Shown one piece after another: positions 1 to 6,699 of a stretch of DNA of 10,950 bases. How positions within the stretch are numbered: the first letter of the stretch is position 1; each line of letters starts with the position of its first letter. The position numbers and the translations under genes are program-made. Origin of the DNA: CAYWTX01 sp964461295 (GTDB lineage: Bacteria; Planctomycetota; Phycisphaerae; SM23-33); NCBI GenBank assembly GCA_964461295.1, contig CAYWTX010000562.1, positions 1 through 10,950 on the forward strand. Direction: 5' to 3'. Below the pieces are notes generated by a model. That model worked only from the letters and a program-made list of their open reading frames with translations. It did no database searches and was not told the origin of the DNA.

Positions 1-127
1 GATCAACCGTCGCCACCATCGCCGCCCGACCTGGCGGTAATCAAGAGACCGGGAAACAGCGTGTCGAGGAAGAGAAAGAAAAAGCAAGAGGAGTGTCTGC
101 GCCGCGCTTGACAGGTCAATCCATATC
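1..127. other. Window-edge spacer, no gene assigned
   Basis: No complete gene is visible. Two forward frames are open from the left edge: one reaches a TGA at 109-111, the other runs through the following repeat to a TAA near 162. Either could be the tail of a truncated gene, but neither shows a recognisable motif. The stretch at about 65-100 is strongly purine-rich (GA-rich), and a similar purine-rich run follows the second copy of the neighbouring repeat near 2345-2358. Confidence 0.3.
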
Positions 128-232
128 AGCCGGGGGCGTAAGCCCCCGGTACACAAGCAATTAAGCATGGAGCCCCGAAGGGGCGACAGAAAGCACACAA
201 CGCGAGGAGTGTCACCCCCATTTGAGCCAGGC
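128..232. repeat. 105-bp two-hairpin intergenic repeat, copy 1
   Basis: This aligns without gaps to 2240-2344, with 86 of 105 positions identical by hand count and a perfectly identical core of 33 bp (173-205 against 2285-2317). It contains a perfect 8-bp stem with a GTAA loop (130-137 / 142-149) and a 5-bp GCCCC-GAA-GGGGC stem (172-184). It lies just upstream of the glycosyltransferase start and may be transcribed as part of the leader. It is probably a dispersed genomic repeat or small non-autonomous element, since no ORF of its own is convincing. The family cannot be named from sequence alone. Confidence 0.8.
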
Positions 233-269
233 CTTCTTCCACGAACGCTGACACTTTGCCGTCCACGAG

Positions 270-1373
270 ATGTTGCGCATCTGCCAACTGATTACCGAGC
301 TTCGCCCGGCCGGGGCGGAGCGGGGCCTGTACGAGCTGTGCAGGCGTCTGGACCGCCGGCGGTTCGCCGTGGAGGTCGTGGCCCTTCGCGGCGGCGAAGT
401 CGCCGACTGGCTGCTGCGCGAGGGCATTCCCGTCGCCGTGCTGGGCGTCCGCGGCAAGTGGGATATCGGCAAGGTCTTCGCCCTTGCCCGCCGCCTGCGC
501 CGCCGGCGATTCGACATCCTTCACACACATCTGTTCCACGCCGACCTCGCCGGCCGAGCCGCCGCCCAGCTCGCCGGCACGCCGCGCCTGGTGCACACGC
601 TCTGGACGGCCGAGGGCCGCTTCCGCCCCTGGCAGTTCGCCCTGCCGCGCCTCCTGGCCGGGCAGTGCGATCGACTGATCTGCCTGGCCGAATCGGTGCG
701 CGACTTCCACGCCCGCCGCAGCGGCCTGCCGCGCGGGGCCTACACCGTCATCCCCTGGGGCATCGACGCCGCCGAGTTCGCCCCCGACGACGACGCCCGC
801 CTCAGCCTGCGCCGGCAGTGGACCCTCGCCCCGCACGACGTCCTGGCCGCCTACGTCGGGCGACTCGAAGCCTACAAGGGCATCGACGTGCTGCTGGAGG
901 CGATCGACCTGCTGGCCTGCCGCGCTCGCCAGGTGCATTTCGCGATCGCCGGCGACGGCCCGCGCCGCGCAGCCGTCGAGGCGCTGCTCGCCCGCGGCGG
1001 AGGCGGCGGGCGCGTGCGGTTCCTCGGCTTCCTGCCCGATGTCCGCGCCCTGCTCAGCGCCGCCGACCTCTACGTCATGCCCAGCTTCTGGGAAGGCTGG
1101 GGGCTCGCGATGGGCGAGGCAATGGCCGCACGCCTCCCCGCCGTCGCCACGGCCGTGCCCGCCATCCGTGATCTGGTCCTCCCCGGACGCACCGGCCTGC
1201 TTGTGCCGCCCGGCGACGCCGCCGCCCTGGCCGACGCCATCGGAAAACTCGCCGCCGACCAGCCCTTCCGCCTCGCCGCCGGCCTGGCCGCCCGACAACG
1301 CATCGTCGAGCACTTCCCCCTGTCGGCCGCCATCGCCGCCCACGAGAAACTCTACGACGAGGTCGCCCCATGA
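270..1373 (+). CDS. GT4-family glycosyltransferase (GT-B fold)
   Basis: The 367-residue protein is a probable retaining glycosyltransferase that moves a sugar from a nucleotide-sugar to an acceptor, likely in the cytoplasm or at the membrane face during cell-surface glycan or glycolipid synthesis. The N-terminus (LRICQLITELRPAGAERGL) is the usual opening of GT4 enzymes, with the Gly/Ala-rich acceptor-side loop. The C-terminal half has the donor-binding domain: VGRLEAYKGIDVLLEAI, IAGDGPRR, VRFLGF and the E-x7-E motif (E275 and E283 in FWEGWGLAMGEAMA). The ATG at 270 is chosen because it starts the conserved first strand; no strong Shine-Dalgarno site is visible. Its stop overlaps the next start as ATGA, implying translational coupling. 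Codon use is very G+C-rich, like the phage-type genes downstream but unlike the cassettes. The acceptor and sugar cannot be told. Confidence 0.93.
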   Translation: MLRICQLITELRPAGAERGLYELCRRLDRRRFAVEVVALRGGEVADWLLREGIPVAVLGVRGKWDIGKVFALARRLRRRRFDILHTHLFHADLAGRAAAQLAGTPRLVHTLWTAEGRFRPWQFALPRLLAGQCDRLICLAESVRDFHARRSGLPRGAYTVIPWGIDAAEFAPDDDARLSLRRQWTLAPHDVLAAYVGRLEAYKGIDVLLEAIDLLACRARQVHFAIAGDGPRRAAVEALLARGGGGGRVRFLGFLPDVRALLSAADLYVMPSFWEGWGLAMGEAMAARLPAVATAVPAIRDLVLPGRTGLLVPPGDAAALADAIGKLAADQPFRLAAGLAARQRIVEHFPLSAAIAAHEKLYDEVAP

Positions 1374-2173
1374 AGCTCATCGACGTGCACGCCCACGCAT
1401 TCCCCGATGCCATCGCCGAACGGGCCATCGCCGCCCTCGAAGCCGGGTGCCCGTGGAAGGCCTTCGCCCGCGGCAGAACATCCGAACTGCTGGCCTCGAT
1501 GGACGCCGCCGGCGTCGACGCCTCCGTCGTCTGCACCATCGCCACCAAGCCCGACCAGGCCGAGGGAATCCTCCGCTGGTGCGAGCACATCCGCGGCCCG
1601 CGCCTCCTGCCCTTCCCCTCCGTCCACCCACTCACCCCCGACGGCCCCGCCTGGGTCGCCCGCATCGCCGCCGCCGACTTCCCCGGCATCAAGCTGCACC
1701 CCATGTACCAGGACTTCGTCATCGACGACCCCGCCATGGACGCTCTCTACGCCGCCGCTGCCCAGGCCGGAATCATCGTCGCGTTCCACTGCGGACACGA
1801 CATCGCCTTCCCGCCCGACGACGACCGCGCCGCGCCGCGCCGCACCGCCGCCGTGCTCGACCGCTTCCCCGCACTCAAGGTCATCTGCACGCACATGGGC
1901 GGCTGGCGCATGTGGGACGAGGCCGACGCCTTCCTCGTCGGACGAGACGTGTACCTGGAAACATCGTTCTCGCTGGCGGGTCTGGGCCCCGCGCGGGCGG
2001 CAGACATGATCCGCCGCCACGGCGCAGCACGCGTGCTGTTCGGCTCCGACTGGCCCTGGGCTCGCCAGCAAGCCGACGCCGCCCTGCTGGACGCCCTGCC
2101 CCTGCGCCCCGACGAACTCCAGGCCGTGCGCTCGCGGAACGCCGCCGCGCTGCTGGGCCTGCCACAGGCCTGA
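1370..2173 (+). CDS. Amidohydrolase-family metal-dependent hydrolase
   Basis: The 267-residue protein has the TIM-barrel amidohydrolase layout (Amidohydro_2 / ACMSD-like group). The first strand gives the metal-binding D-x-H-x-H motif (IDVHAHAF, H7 and H9). K108 and H110 follow in GIKLHP, then H140 and H143 in FHCGH, H175 in CTHMGGW, and the catalytic aspartate D227 in LFGSDWPW near the C-terminus. Family members hydrolyse or decarboxylate varied small molecules, so the substrate is unknown. Length is typical for the family and the protein looks complete. It overlaps the glycosyltransferase by 4 bp (ATGA) and forms an operon with it. No signal peptide is seen, so it is expected in the cytoplasm. 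The pairing suggests a shared glycan or small-molecule pathway, but that is inference. Confidence 0.92.
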   Translation: MKLIDVHAHAFPDAIAERAIAALEAGCPWKAFARGRTSELLASMDAAGVDASVVCTIATKPDQAEGILRWCEHIRGPRLLPFPSVHPLTPDGPAWVARIAAADFPGIKLHPMYQDFVIDDPAMDALYAAAAQAGIIVAFHCGHDIAFPPDDDRAAPRRTAAVLDRFPALKVICTHMGGWRMWDEADAFLVGRDVYLETSFSLAGLGPARAADMIRRHGAARVLFGSDWPWARQQADAALLDALPLRPDELQAVRSRNAAALLGLPQA

Positions 2174-2239
2174 GAGCTTGTGAAACTATCGCGGAAGCGG
2201 CCTTTCTCCCTCTTAGCCCCGCAGGGGCGTCGAGGATCT

Positions 2240-2344
2240 AGCCGGGGGCGTAACCCCCTGATGGACAAAGAATTAAGCGCAACTCCCCGAAGGGGCGACA
2301 GAAAGCACACAACGCGAAAAGTGTCACCCTCACTCGAACCAGGC
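2240..2344. repeat. 105-bp two-hairpin intergenic repeat, copy 2
   Basis: This is the gap-free partner of 128-232, in the same orientation. The first hairpin is degraded (GGGGG 2244-2248 / CCCCC 2254-2258), while the CCCC-GAA-GGGG hairpin at 2285-2295 is kept. The two copies lie 2112 bp apart and bracket the glycosyltransferase-hydrolase operon as direct repeats. Confidence 0.8.
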
Positions 2345-2614
2345 AAGAAAAAGAGAAATCCGTCGGCTTTCACCGTACAAAACAGCCCTCGAAATGTTCA
2401 TGTATGTTACGAGGGGACAACGTCAGCGAGACGGGTTGATCGCACGTGGCCCCTGGCGAACGATCGCCCCGACATGCCGCTTGCGCCTCGCCGAACCTCG
2501 TCCGCCCGGGCCTGACTCCGCCAACCGCAAGCGGACAGCCGGGCGCGAAGCGGCGCGTTCGCATTCGCGCTCCATCGGGCGAGCGACCACGAACCGCGAC
2601 CGCGCGCCCCTCCC

Positions 2615-2649
2615 GCAATCGGCAATCGGCAATCGACAATCGGCAATGC
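2615..2649. repeat. GCAATCG heptanucleotide tandem repeat
   Basis: Three exact GCAATCG units (2615-2635) are followed by ACAATCG and GCAATGC, five units in all. The 7-bp period is the same as in the other arrays of this window although the unit sequence differs. Confidence 0.85.
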
Positions 2650-2665
2650 TCACAGGCCCACTCTC

Positions 2666-2717
2666 GCGGCCCCGGTCGGGGCCGCCTTCCGCAACAGGCG
2701 GCCCCCATGGGGCCGCC
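2666..2717. other. Two adjacent G+C-rich hairpins
   Basis: The first hairpin pairs 2666-2673 with 2678-2685 (8 bp, loop GGTC). The second pairs GGCGGCCCC at 2697-2705 with GGGGCCGCC at 2709-2717 (9 bp, loop CAT). Neither is followed by a T-run, so they are not classical intrinsic terminators. They could still stall transcription coming from the upstream operon or serve as palindromic repeat units. Confidence 0.5.
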
Positions 2718-2815
2718 GCCAACACCCCCCGCGGCCCGGTGCGGCCGCACGACTCCGCCCACCGCCGCCACCACGTGCGCAGCCGCCCGGGCGCGGCGGG
2801 GGATTACGAACCGTG

Positions 2816-2843
2816 GTGCCGGGGACCGGTTACCGGCGACCGT
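2816..2843. repeat. Degenerate NNACCGG-type heptamer tract
   Basis: Four 7-bp units can be read: GTGCCGG, GGACCGG, TTACCGG and CGACCGT. The period is again seven. It is short and imperfect, so chance cannot be fully excluded for this tract alone. Confidence 0.5.
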
Positions 2844-2873
2844 CAAAAGGAACCGACGTTCGGCCGCCCTGGC

Positions 2874-2901
2874 TGGTAGCGGGGAACTGGTAGCTGGGAG
2901 C
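2874..2901 (+). repeat. Degenerate TGGTAGC heptamer tract holding the terS ribosome binding site
   Basis: The units are TGGTAGC, GGGGAAC, TGGTAGC and TGGGAGC. The GGGAG inside the last unit (2896-2900) lies six bases before the ATG at 2907 and is the only good Shine-Dalgarno candidate for the small-terminase-like gene. Confidence 0.5.
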
Positions 2902-2906
2902 CGCCC

Positions 2907-3344
2907 ATGACCGCGAAACGAAAGCCATACGACGATGAGGAACTCGCGCTCGACGTCGAGCGCGGCGACATGACCCGCGAGGCCATCGCCGCCAAACACG
3001 GCATCTCGCGGCGGCATCTCAGCGATCTCATTCACGGCCGCGCGCGGCCGGAGTTCGCCCGCAGGCTCGCCCGGGCGCGGGCCGAACTGCGGGGTGACAT
3101 CCGCCGCCGCCTGCGCGGGCTCCAGGAAAAGGCCGTCAACACGCTGGCAGGCGCGATGGACGAGGACAAGAAGGTCAGTCCGACCGCCCTGGCGGCCGCG
3201 AAGGAAGTGCTCAACCGCTGTCTGCCGGAGGAGACCCACGAACAGGACCTCCCGACGCTGGTGGACCTGCTGCCGGGCCTGGCCGAACTTACGCCCGAAA
3301 CGCTGGCGCAGGTGGACAAGGAACTCGGCACGCCGCTGGCGTGA
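2907..3344 (+). CDS. Small terminase subunit-like HTH protein
   Basis: This 145-residue protein probably recognises phage-type DNA and delivers it to the large terminase encoded next. An N-terminal helix-turn-helix can be read at about residues 23-44 (TREAIAAKHGISRRHLSDLIHG). It is followed by an Arg-rich helix (RRLARARAELRGDIRRRLRGLQE) and an acidic, helical C-terminal part, the usual layout of small terminases: DNA-binding head, oligomerising core, contact tail. The ATG at 2907 has GGGAG six bases upstream. Length fits the family. The assignment rests on the HTH plus the position directly before a clear large terminase, since no family-specific catalytic motif exists. A general HTH regulator is the alternative. 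Confidence 0.7.
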   Translation: MTAKRKPYDDEELALDVERGDMTREAIAAKHGISRRHLSDLIHGRARPEFARRLARARAELRGDIRRRLRGLQEKAVNTLAGAMDEDKKVSPTALAAAKEVLNRCLPEETHEQDLPTLVDLLPGLAELTPETLAQVDKELGTPLA

Positions 3345-3350
3345 GGAGGA

Positions 3351-3475
3351 AGGCAGCAGGCAACAGGCAGCAGGCAACAGGCAGCAGGCGGCAGGCGGCA
3401 GGCAGCAGGCAGCAGGCGGCAGGCAGCAGGCGGCAGGCGGCAGGCGGCAGGAAACAGGCAACAGGCGGCAGGAAA
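3351..3475. repeat. CAGGCRR heptanucleotide tandem array, 17 units
   Basis: Seventeen contiguous 7-bp units run from 3357 to 3475, preceded by a partial unit at 3351-3356. Most units are CAGGCAG, CAGGCAA or CAGGCGG; two are CAGGAAA. It starts six bases after the small-terminase stop and ends about 95 bp before the large terminase start. It is non-coding, and open frames through it on either strand are artefacts of the repeat. It is strand-asymmetric and a good candidate for length variation by slippage. Confidence 0.95.
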
Positions 3476-3570
3476 CAAGGACGTCGCTTCTTCCGGGTGC
3501 CGCGGCTGCGCTGTTCGCACCCGCGGCGCCCGCGAAACGCTCGACGTCGTGACACGGGAGGGGGCTTGCA

Positions 3571-5196
3571 GTGGCCCTGAAGGACATGGAAACCCGAACC
3601 GACCTGCATCGCCATGTGCACGCATACACAGGCGTGTCCCTGCCGGGCCGGGTCATCACGCCCGGGCATTCCACGCCGCTTGACTTCGTCTTCGACGCCA
3701 CGGCGAACCCCGGCCGCGACATGGCCGTCTGGGCCAACCGCGGCGGCGCCAAGACGCTGTGCGCGTCGGTGGTGGCCGCGCTGGAGTTCGCCACGCAGGC
3801 GGGGCCGATCTCCGCCCGCGTGCTGGCCGGCAGCGAGGACCAGGCCCGCATCCTGTACGAGTACTGGCACCGGTGGTGCAAGAGCGCGCTGCTGGCCGGC
3901 AAGCTGGCGGGCACGCCCGGCACGAGCCTGACGGTGCTCGCCAACGGCGAGATCGAGATCCTGCCGGCCTCGCAGAAGCAGGTGCGCGGCCCGCGGGTGC
4001 AGCGGCTGTTCCGCGACGAGGTGGACGAGATCGACCCGGAGGTCTACGCCGCGTCGGTGGGCATGCTCACCAGCCGCGCAGGCGTGCCGGCCCGCTCGAT
4101 CGACACGTCCACGTGGCACCGGGCGGGAGGGCCGATGGGCCGCCTGGTCGCCGAGGCCGACCGACGCGGCGTCCGCGTCCACAAGTGGAACATCTGGGAA
4201 GTGCTCGCCGCCTGCCCGCGTGACCGCCACGACGACGGCCGCGGCTGCCGCACCTGCCGGCTCGCCCGCCCGTGCCTGGAAAAGGCGCGGGAGGCGGCGG
4301 CAAGTGTTCTGAGGGCTACGGGAACAACCGCGGGAGAGCCTGTTTGTAGTACCGCCGTAAGGCGGGCTGTTTCCGTTCGCAAGCGTGCCGGGATTCCGCC
4401 TCACGGCGGGACTACGAACGTGGAACGACTCACCGCTTCCCCAAGTAAGAGTGCAGCCCTGCCACTCGGCGTCGCCGCCGCCTGCAAGGGCCTGATGAGC
4501 ATCGACGACGCCATCCGCCAGTTCAGCCAGTGGTCCGTCGAGCAGTGGCAGGCCGAGGCCGAGTGCCGCCGCCCCGCCCTGGCCGGGCTGGTCTACGGCG
4601 GGTTCGACCGCTGCATTCACGTGCGGGCCGACGTCGCCCGCCGCGACGACCTGCCCACCTGGCGGGCCATCGACTGGGGCTGGCAGAACTTCGTCTGCCT
4701 CTGGCTCCAGGCCGACAAACACGGCAACGTCTTCGTCGTCGATGAACTGCACGCCGGCCAGGCCACCACGGCCGAGAATGCCCGCCGCGTGCGGGCGGCC
4801 GACGGCGAGCGGCGGATCGAGGCGACCTACTGCGACCCCGCCGGCGCGGGCCCCAGCGACCAGACGGGCTACAGCGACGTGGACGTCTTCGCCAGTCTGG
4901 GCGTGCCATGCGCGTACACGACGACGCCCTGGGCCCGCGACGTCCGCAACGGCATCAACCTGGTGCGTGCCTACCTGCGCCCCGGCGGCGGCCCGCCGCG
5001 GCTGTTCATCGCCCCGCGCTGCCGGCGGCTCATCGAGTGCTTCGAGAGCTACCGCGTGCGGCAGGTGAACGGCGAATACGTCGACGAGCCGATCAAGCCC
5101 CAGCCGGCAGACCACGCGATGGACGCCCTGCGATACTTCTTCGTGAACCACGCCCCGCCGATGAGGACGGAGACGCGGCTGCTGAGCTATGCGTGA
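3571..5196 (+). CDS. Phage terminase large subunit (packaging ATPase-nuclease)
   Basis: The 541-residue protein would be the motor that cuts concatemeric DNA and pumps it through the portal. ATPase domain: a variant Walker A (NRGGAKT, K61), Walker B (RLFRDEVDE, D149/E150) and a coupling motif at DTSTWH (178-183). A cysteine cluster (C215, C226, C229, C235) probably binds zinc. RNase H-like nuclease domain: D368 in AIDWGW, D422 in TYCDPAG and D518 in DHAMDALRYFF are the likely metal ligands. The start is GTG with GGGAGGGGG a few bases upstream; an ATG at 3586 is the alternative. Residues of about 243-304, between the cysteine cluster and the MSIDDAI segment, look inserted and include a palindromic repeat. 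The last 188 bp recur at 7583-7770. All key residues are present, so the enzyme may still work. Confidence 0.93.
   Translation: MALKDMETRTDLHRHVHAYTGVSLPGRVITPGHSTPLDFVFDATANPGRDMAVWANRGGAKTLCASVVAALEFATQAGPISARVLAGSEDQARILYEYWHRWCKSALLAGKLAGTPGTSLTVLANGEIEILPASQKQVRGPRVQRLFRDEVDEIDPEVYAASVGMLTSRAGVPARSIDTSTWHRAGGPMGRLVAEADRRGVRVHKWNIWEVLAACPRDRHDDGRGCRTCRLARPCLEKAREAAASVLRATGTTAGEPVCSTAVRRAVSVRKRAGIPPHGGTTNVERLTASPSKSAALPLGVAAACKGLMSIDDAIRQFSQWSVEQWQAEAECRRPALAGLVYGGFDRCIHVRADVARRDDLPTWRAIDWGWQNFVCLWLQADKHGNVFVVDELHAGQATTAENARRVRAADGERRIEATYCDPAGAGPSDQTGYSDVDVFASLGVPCAYTTTPWARDVRNGINLVRAYLRPGGGPPRLFIAPRCRRLIECFESYRVRQVNGEYVDEPIKPQPADHAMDALRYFFVNHAPPMRTETRLLSYA
4346..4415. repeat. REP-type inverted pair (BIME-like) inserted in frame in terL
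   Basis: The arms at 4346-4365 and 4396-4415 are reverse complements at 18 of 20 positions. Each arm is itself a hairpin (CCGCC-N4-GGCGG) with the tetranucleotide GTAG at its 5' foot, the hallmark of REP sequences mobilised by RAYT (TnpA-REP) transposases. Two REPs in opposite orientation form a BIME-like unit. The element and its flanks keep the terminase frame open and encode about residues 259-282. No RAYT gene is in the window. Confidence 0.8.
5009..5196 (+). repeat. Direct repeat, copy 1 (terminase 3' end)
   Basis: This matches 7583-7770 without gaps, offset 2574 bp, with 178 of 188 positions identical by hand count. The mismatches are at 5058 and 5104, then eight between 5162 and 5196. 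Homology ends exactly at the stop codon on the right and fades just upstream of 5009 on the left. It encodes the last 62 residues, including nuclease aspartate D518. Confidence 0.97.
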
Positions 5197-5276
5197 AACG
5201 CTGAAAGTGGCGTTACGGCGTCGAAGCAGTTGCAGTGCAGCCTGTGAGGTTCCCGCGAAGCTTCGGCAGAAACCGC

Positions 5277-5304
5277 TTGCAGATTGGCCGTTGCTGCCGA
5301 TAAT
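5277..5304 (+). promoter_or_regulatory. Possible weak promoter for the cassette 1 operon
   Basis: TTGCAG (5277-5282) is followed after 16 bp by GATAAT (5299-5304). The -10 is one base from consensus, the -35 matches only three of six. It lies in the 181-bp stretch between the terminase stop and the preferred ATG at 5378, where a promoter would be expected for imported cargo. Confidence 0.25.
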
Positions 5305-5377
5305 GGATATTGGGCACGTACGGATGGTGGCCCGTTACCGGATGGAGTCTGGGCATGACCGGATAGGCGGTTCTTCC

Positions 5378-6151
5378 ATGGCCGGCCCGCACTTGCTGGA
5401 GCAGACATTCGAAGCCAGATTCGAGAAAGGCTACCGATATCTTGATCGGTGCGGGGATGCCATGTTGATCCTGGAGGATCTCCTGGGCACCGACACCAGT
5501 CGCATATGGATGCCGGAAGACATGCAACCTTCTGGTGCCAGGATCAAGTGCCCTGAGTCCGAGACAGTTGTCAGTTTCAGCACCACTAATCTTGTAGTCA
5601 CTCAGACGCCCATTGAAATCCCAGAGGAGGAATTCGGCCGTGTCTGTGTCTCGGCCTGCGCAGCCGTATTCCCCCGGTTGGGAATCAGTACGTTCATACG
5701 GATAGGTGCTCGAAGGAAGTACTTGTTTGGGATGGACGACATCTCCGGCGCGGAACGGGCTTCCGTTCGCCTATCGCCTGTTGAGCTCTGGCCGAAGAAG
5801 TTGCCGGCAGGTTTTGAGAGAACATTGGCCAGTCATACCATCGAAATGGCTGTTCCGGACCGGTCAGCGGGCATAAAGGTTTCATTGACGCCGTCCTTTA
5901 AGATGGGCGCACCATTGGCCATCGACGCTCGGCTGAGGATGCCACCGCACCTTCTGGATGCTGGCCAAAGAGAGGTGCTCTTGGAGCAGATTCGCCGTCG
6001 GAAAAAACGGGCGGAAGATCCTGATGCCGGTCTGCTCTGTGACATAGACTACTATCGGACCCGGCCCAGACAGCCTGAGTTCACGGAGTTCCTACAAGTT
6101 GCTTGGGCCGCCGTTAGGGAACAGTTAAGTTTCTACGAGAGTCGCATATGA
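5378..6151 (+). CDS. Uncharacterised cassette protein, possibly TIGR04255-like
   Basis: From the ATG at 5378 the protein has 257 residues (MAGPHLLEQTFEARF...). The frame stays open upstream to an ATG at 5189 that overlaps the terminase stop (320 residues), and further ATGs lie at 5303, 5324 and 5342. The upstream part looks non-coding in composition, so 5378 is preferred, although its Shine-Dalgarno is weak. I do not firmly recognise the family. The length, the central pattern (NLVVTQTPIEIPEEEF followed by ISTFIRIGARRKYLFG) and the end (LLCDIDYYRTR ... WAAVREQLSFYES) recall TIGR04255 proteins, whose function is unknown. No membrane segment or catalytic motif is obvious. It is the first gene of a three-gene operon, overlapping the next by ATGA. 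A sensor or partner of the PIN-like protein is a reasonable guess only. Confidence 0.7.
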   Translation: MAGPHLLEQTFEARFEKGYRYLDRCGDAMLILEDLLGTDTSRIWMPEDMQPSGARIKCPESETVVSFSTTNLVVTQTPIEIPEEEFGRVCVSACAAVFPRLGISTFIRIGARRKYLFGMDDISGAERASVRLSPVELWPKKLPAGFERTLASHTIEMAVPDRSAGIKVSLTPSFKMGAPLAIDARLRMPPHLLDAGQREVLLEQIRRRKKRAEDPDAGLLCDIDYYRTRPRQPEFTEFLQVAWAAVREQLSFYESRI

Positions 6152-6699
6152 ACGCTTATATCGATTCCACAGAGTCCGCAGCGCCCCAATCGGTGCGCGA
6201 CGACACCGTCAGTCGCACCAATCTGGCCGGATTGATCCTGGGGACGGGCCAGGCCGAGGCAGAGAACCTCGACTTCTGTTTCCTGCCCGGGACAGGCGAT
6301 CTACGGCAGGAGACCGATGTCGCTCACCGGCCTCCGCGCAATCAGTCGCGGGTAGACAAAGTCCTGCTTGAACGCGCTTTGACGATGGCTCTCGAACTGG
6401 ATGCTGATGATTCCGACGACGCGCTGCTGGCAAAGGAGGCCCTGCTCGTTGCCTGCAGCGACCTTTGGGAAGGCGTGGCGCTGGATTCCCGTCAACGTCA
6501 GAATGTCTTGGCTATGGTCGAGGGGTCGCTTCTGCAACTTGAGCCAAAGACTCCAGGGCTGTCTAACGCAGTCGTGGAGGCATTTAGCGACCTCGGCGCT
6601 CCGATGGTGATTGATGCCCAAGTTGACGTGCTAAGGCGGCGTTTCATTGCGCTTGGTTATGACCCACTTGCCTTCTTGGGGGACGCCGCAGACGAATGA
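6148..6699 (+). CDS. Unknown cassette 1 middle protein
   Basis: This 183-residue protein is not recognised. The first 60 or so residues are polar and probably flexible. The rest (VDKVLLERALTMALELDADDSDDALLAKEALLVACSDLWEGVAL onward, cited here in part) is acidic, Leu/Ala-rich and looks all-helical. No signal peptide, membrane segment or cysteine motif is seen. It overlaps both neighbours by ATGA, so the three proteins are probably made in fixed proportion. Small, acidic and placed directly before a PIN-like nuclease, it sits where an antitoxin or inhibitor is found in VapBC-type pairs, but it shows no VapB-like DNA-binding motif, so that role is inference from position alone. Confidence 0.75.
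   Translation: MNAYIDSTESAAPQSVRDDTVSRTNLAGLILGTGQAEAENLDFCFLPGTGDLRQETDVAHRPPRNQSRVDKVLLERALTMALELDADDSDDALLAKEALLVACSDLWEGVALDSRQRQNVLAMVEGSLLQLEPKTPGLSNAVVEAFSDLGAPMVIDAQVDVLRRRFIALGYDPLAFLGDAADE

Larger units (their letters stand above)
2174..2906. other. Long non-coding spacer rich in repeats and hairpins
   Basis: No convincing gene lies in these 733 bp. Open frames here are low-complexity and built from repeats. It contains a short GCCCC-GCA-GGGGC hairpin (2216-2228), the second 105-bp repeat (2240-2344), a GCAATCG heptamer array (2615-2649), two G+C-rich hairpins (2666-2717) and two further degenerate heptamer arrays (2816-2843, 2874-2901). The part at 2345-2610 shows nothing recognisable. 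The spacer separates the host-like operon from the phage-type module, so a prophage boundary could lie inside it, but no attachment site, tRNA or integrase gene is visible. Confidence 0.6.

Noticed and set aside
126..1343. Long open frame on the minus strand opposite the glycosyltransferase
   Set aside because: It is an antisense shadow of a G+C-rich gene; its product is Gly/Ala/Glu-rich low complexity without motifs, while the plus strand has clear GT4 motifs.
2394..2910. Several forward frames of 150-160 codons before the small-terminase-like gene
   Set aside because: They run through hairpins and heptamer tracts, give Arg/Pro-rich low-complexity products, and lack a supported start.
3351..3475. 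CRISPR array
   Set aside because: The units are 7 bp and contiguous, with no spacers; this is a microsatellite-type array.
3289..5151. 620-codon minus-strand frame opposite the large terminase
   Set aside because: Antisense shadow. It also runs through the heptamer array, giving a Pro/Ala/Cys-rich tail, and the plus strand encodes all terminase motifs.
5189..5377. N-terminal extension of the first cassette 1 protein from the ATG overlapping the terminase stop
   Set aside because: The added residues are Arg/Ser/Cys-rich and the length from 5378 looks more like a normal domain. The extension is kept only as an alternative start.
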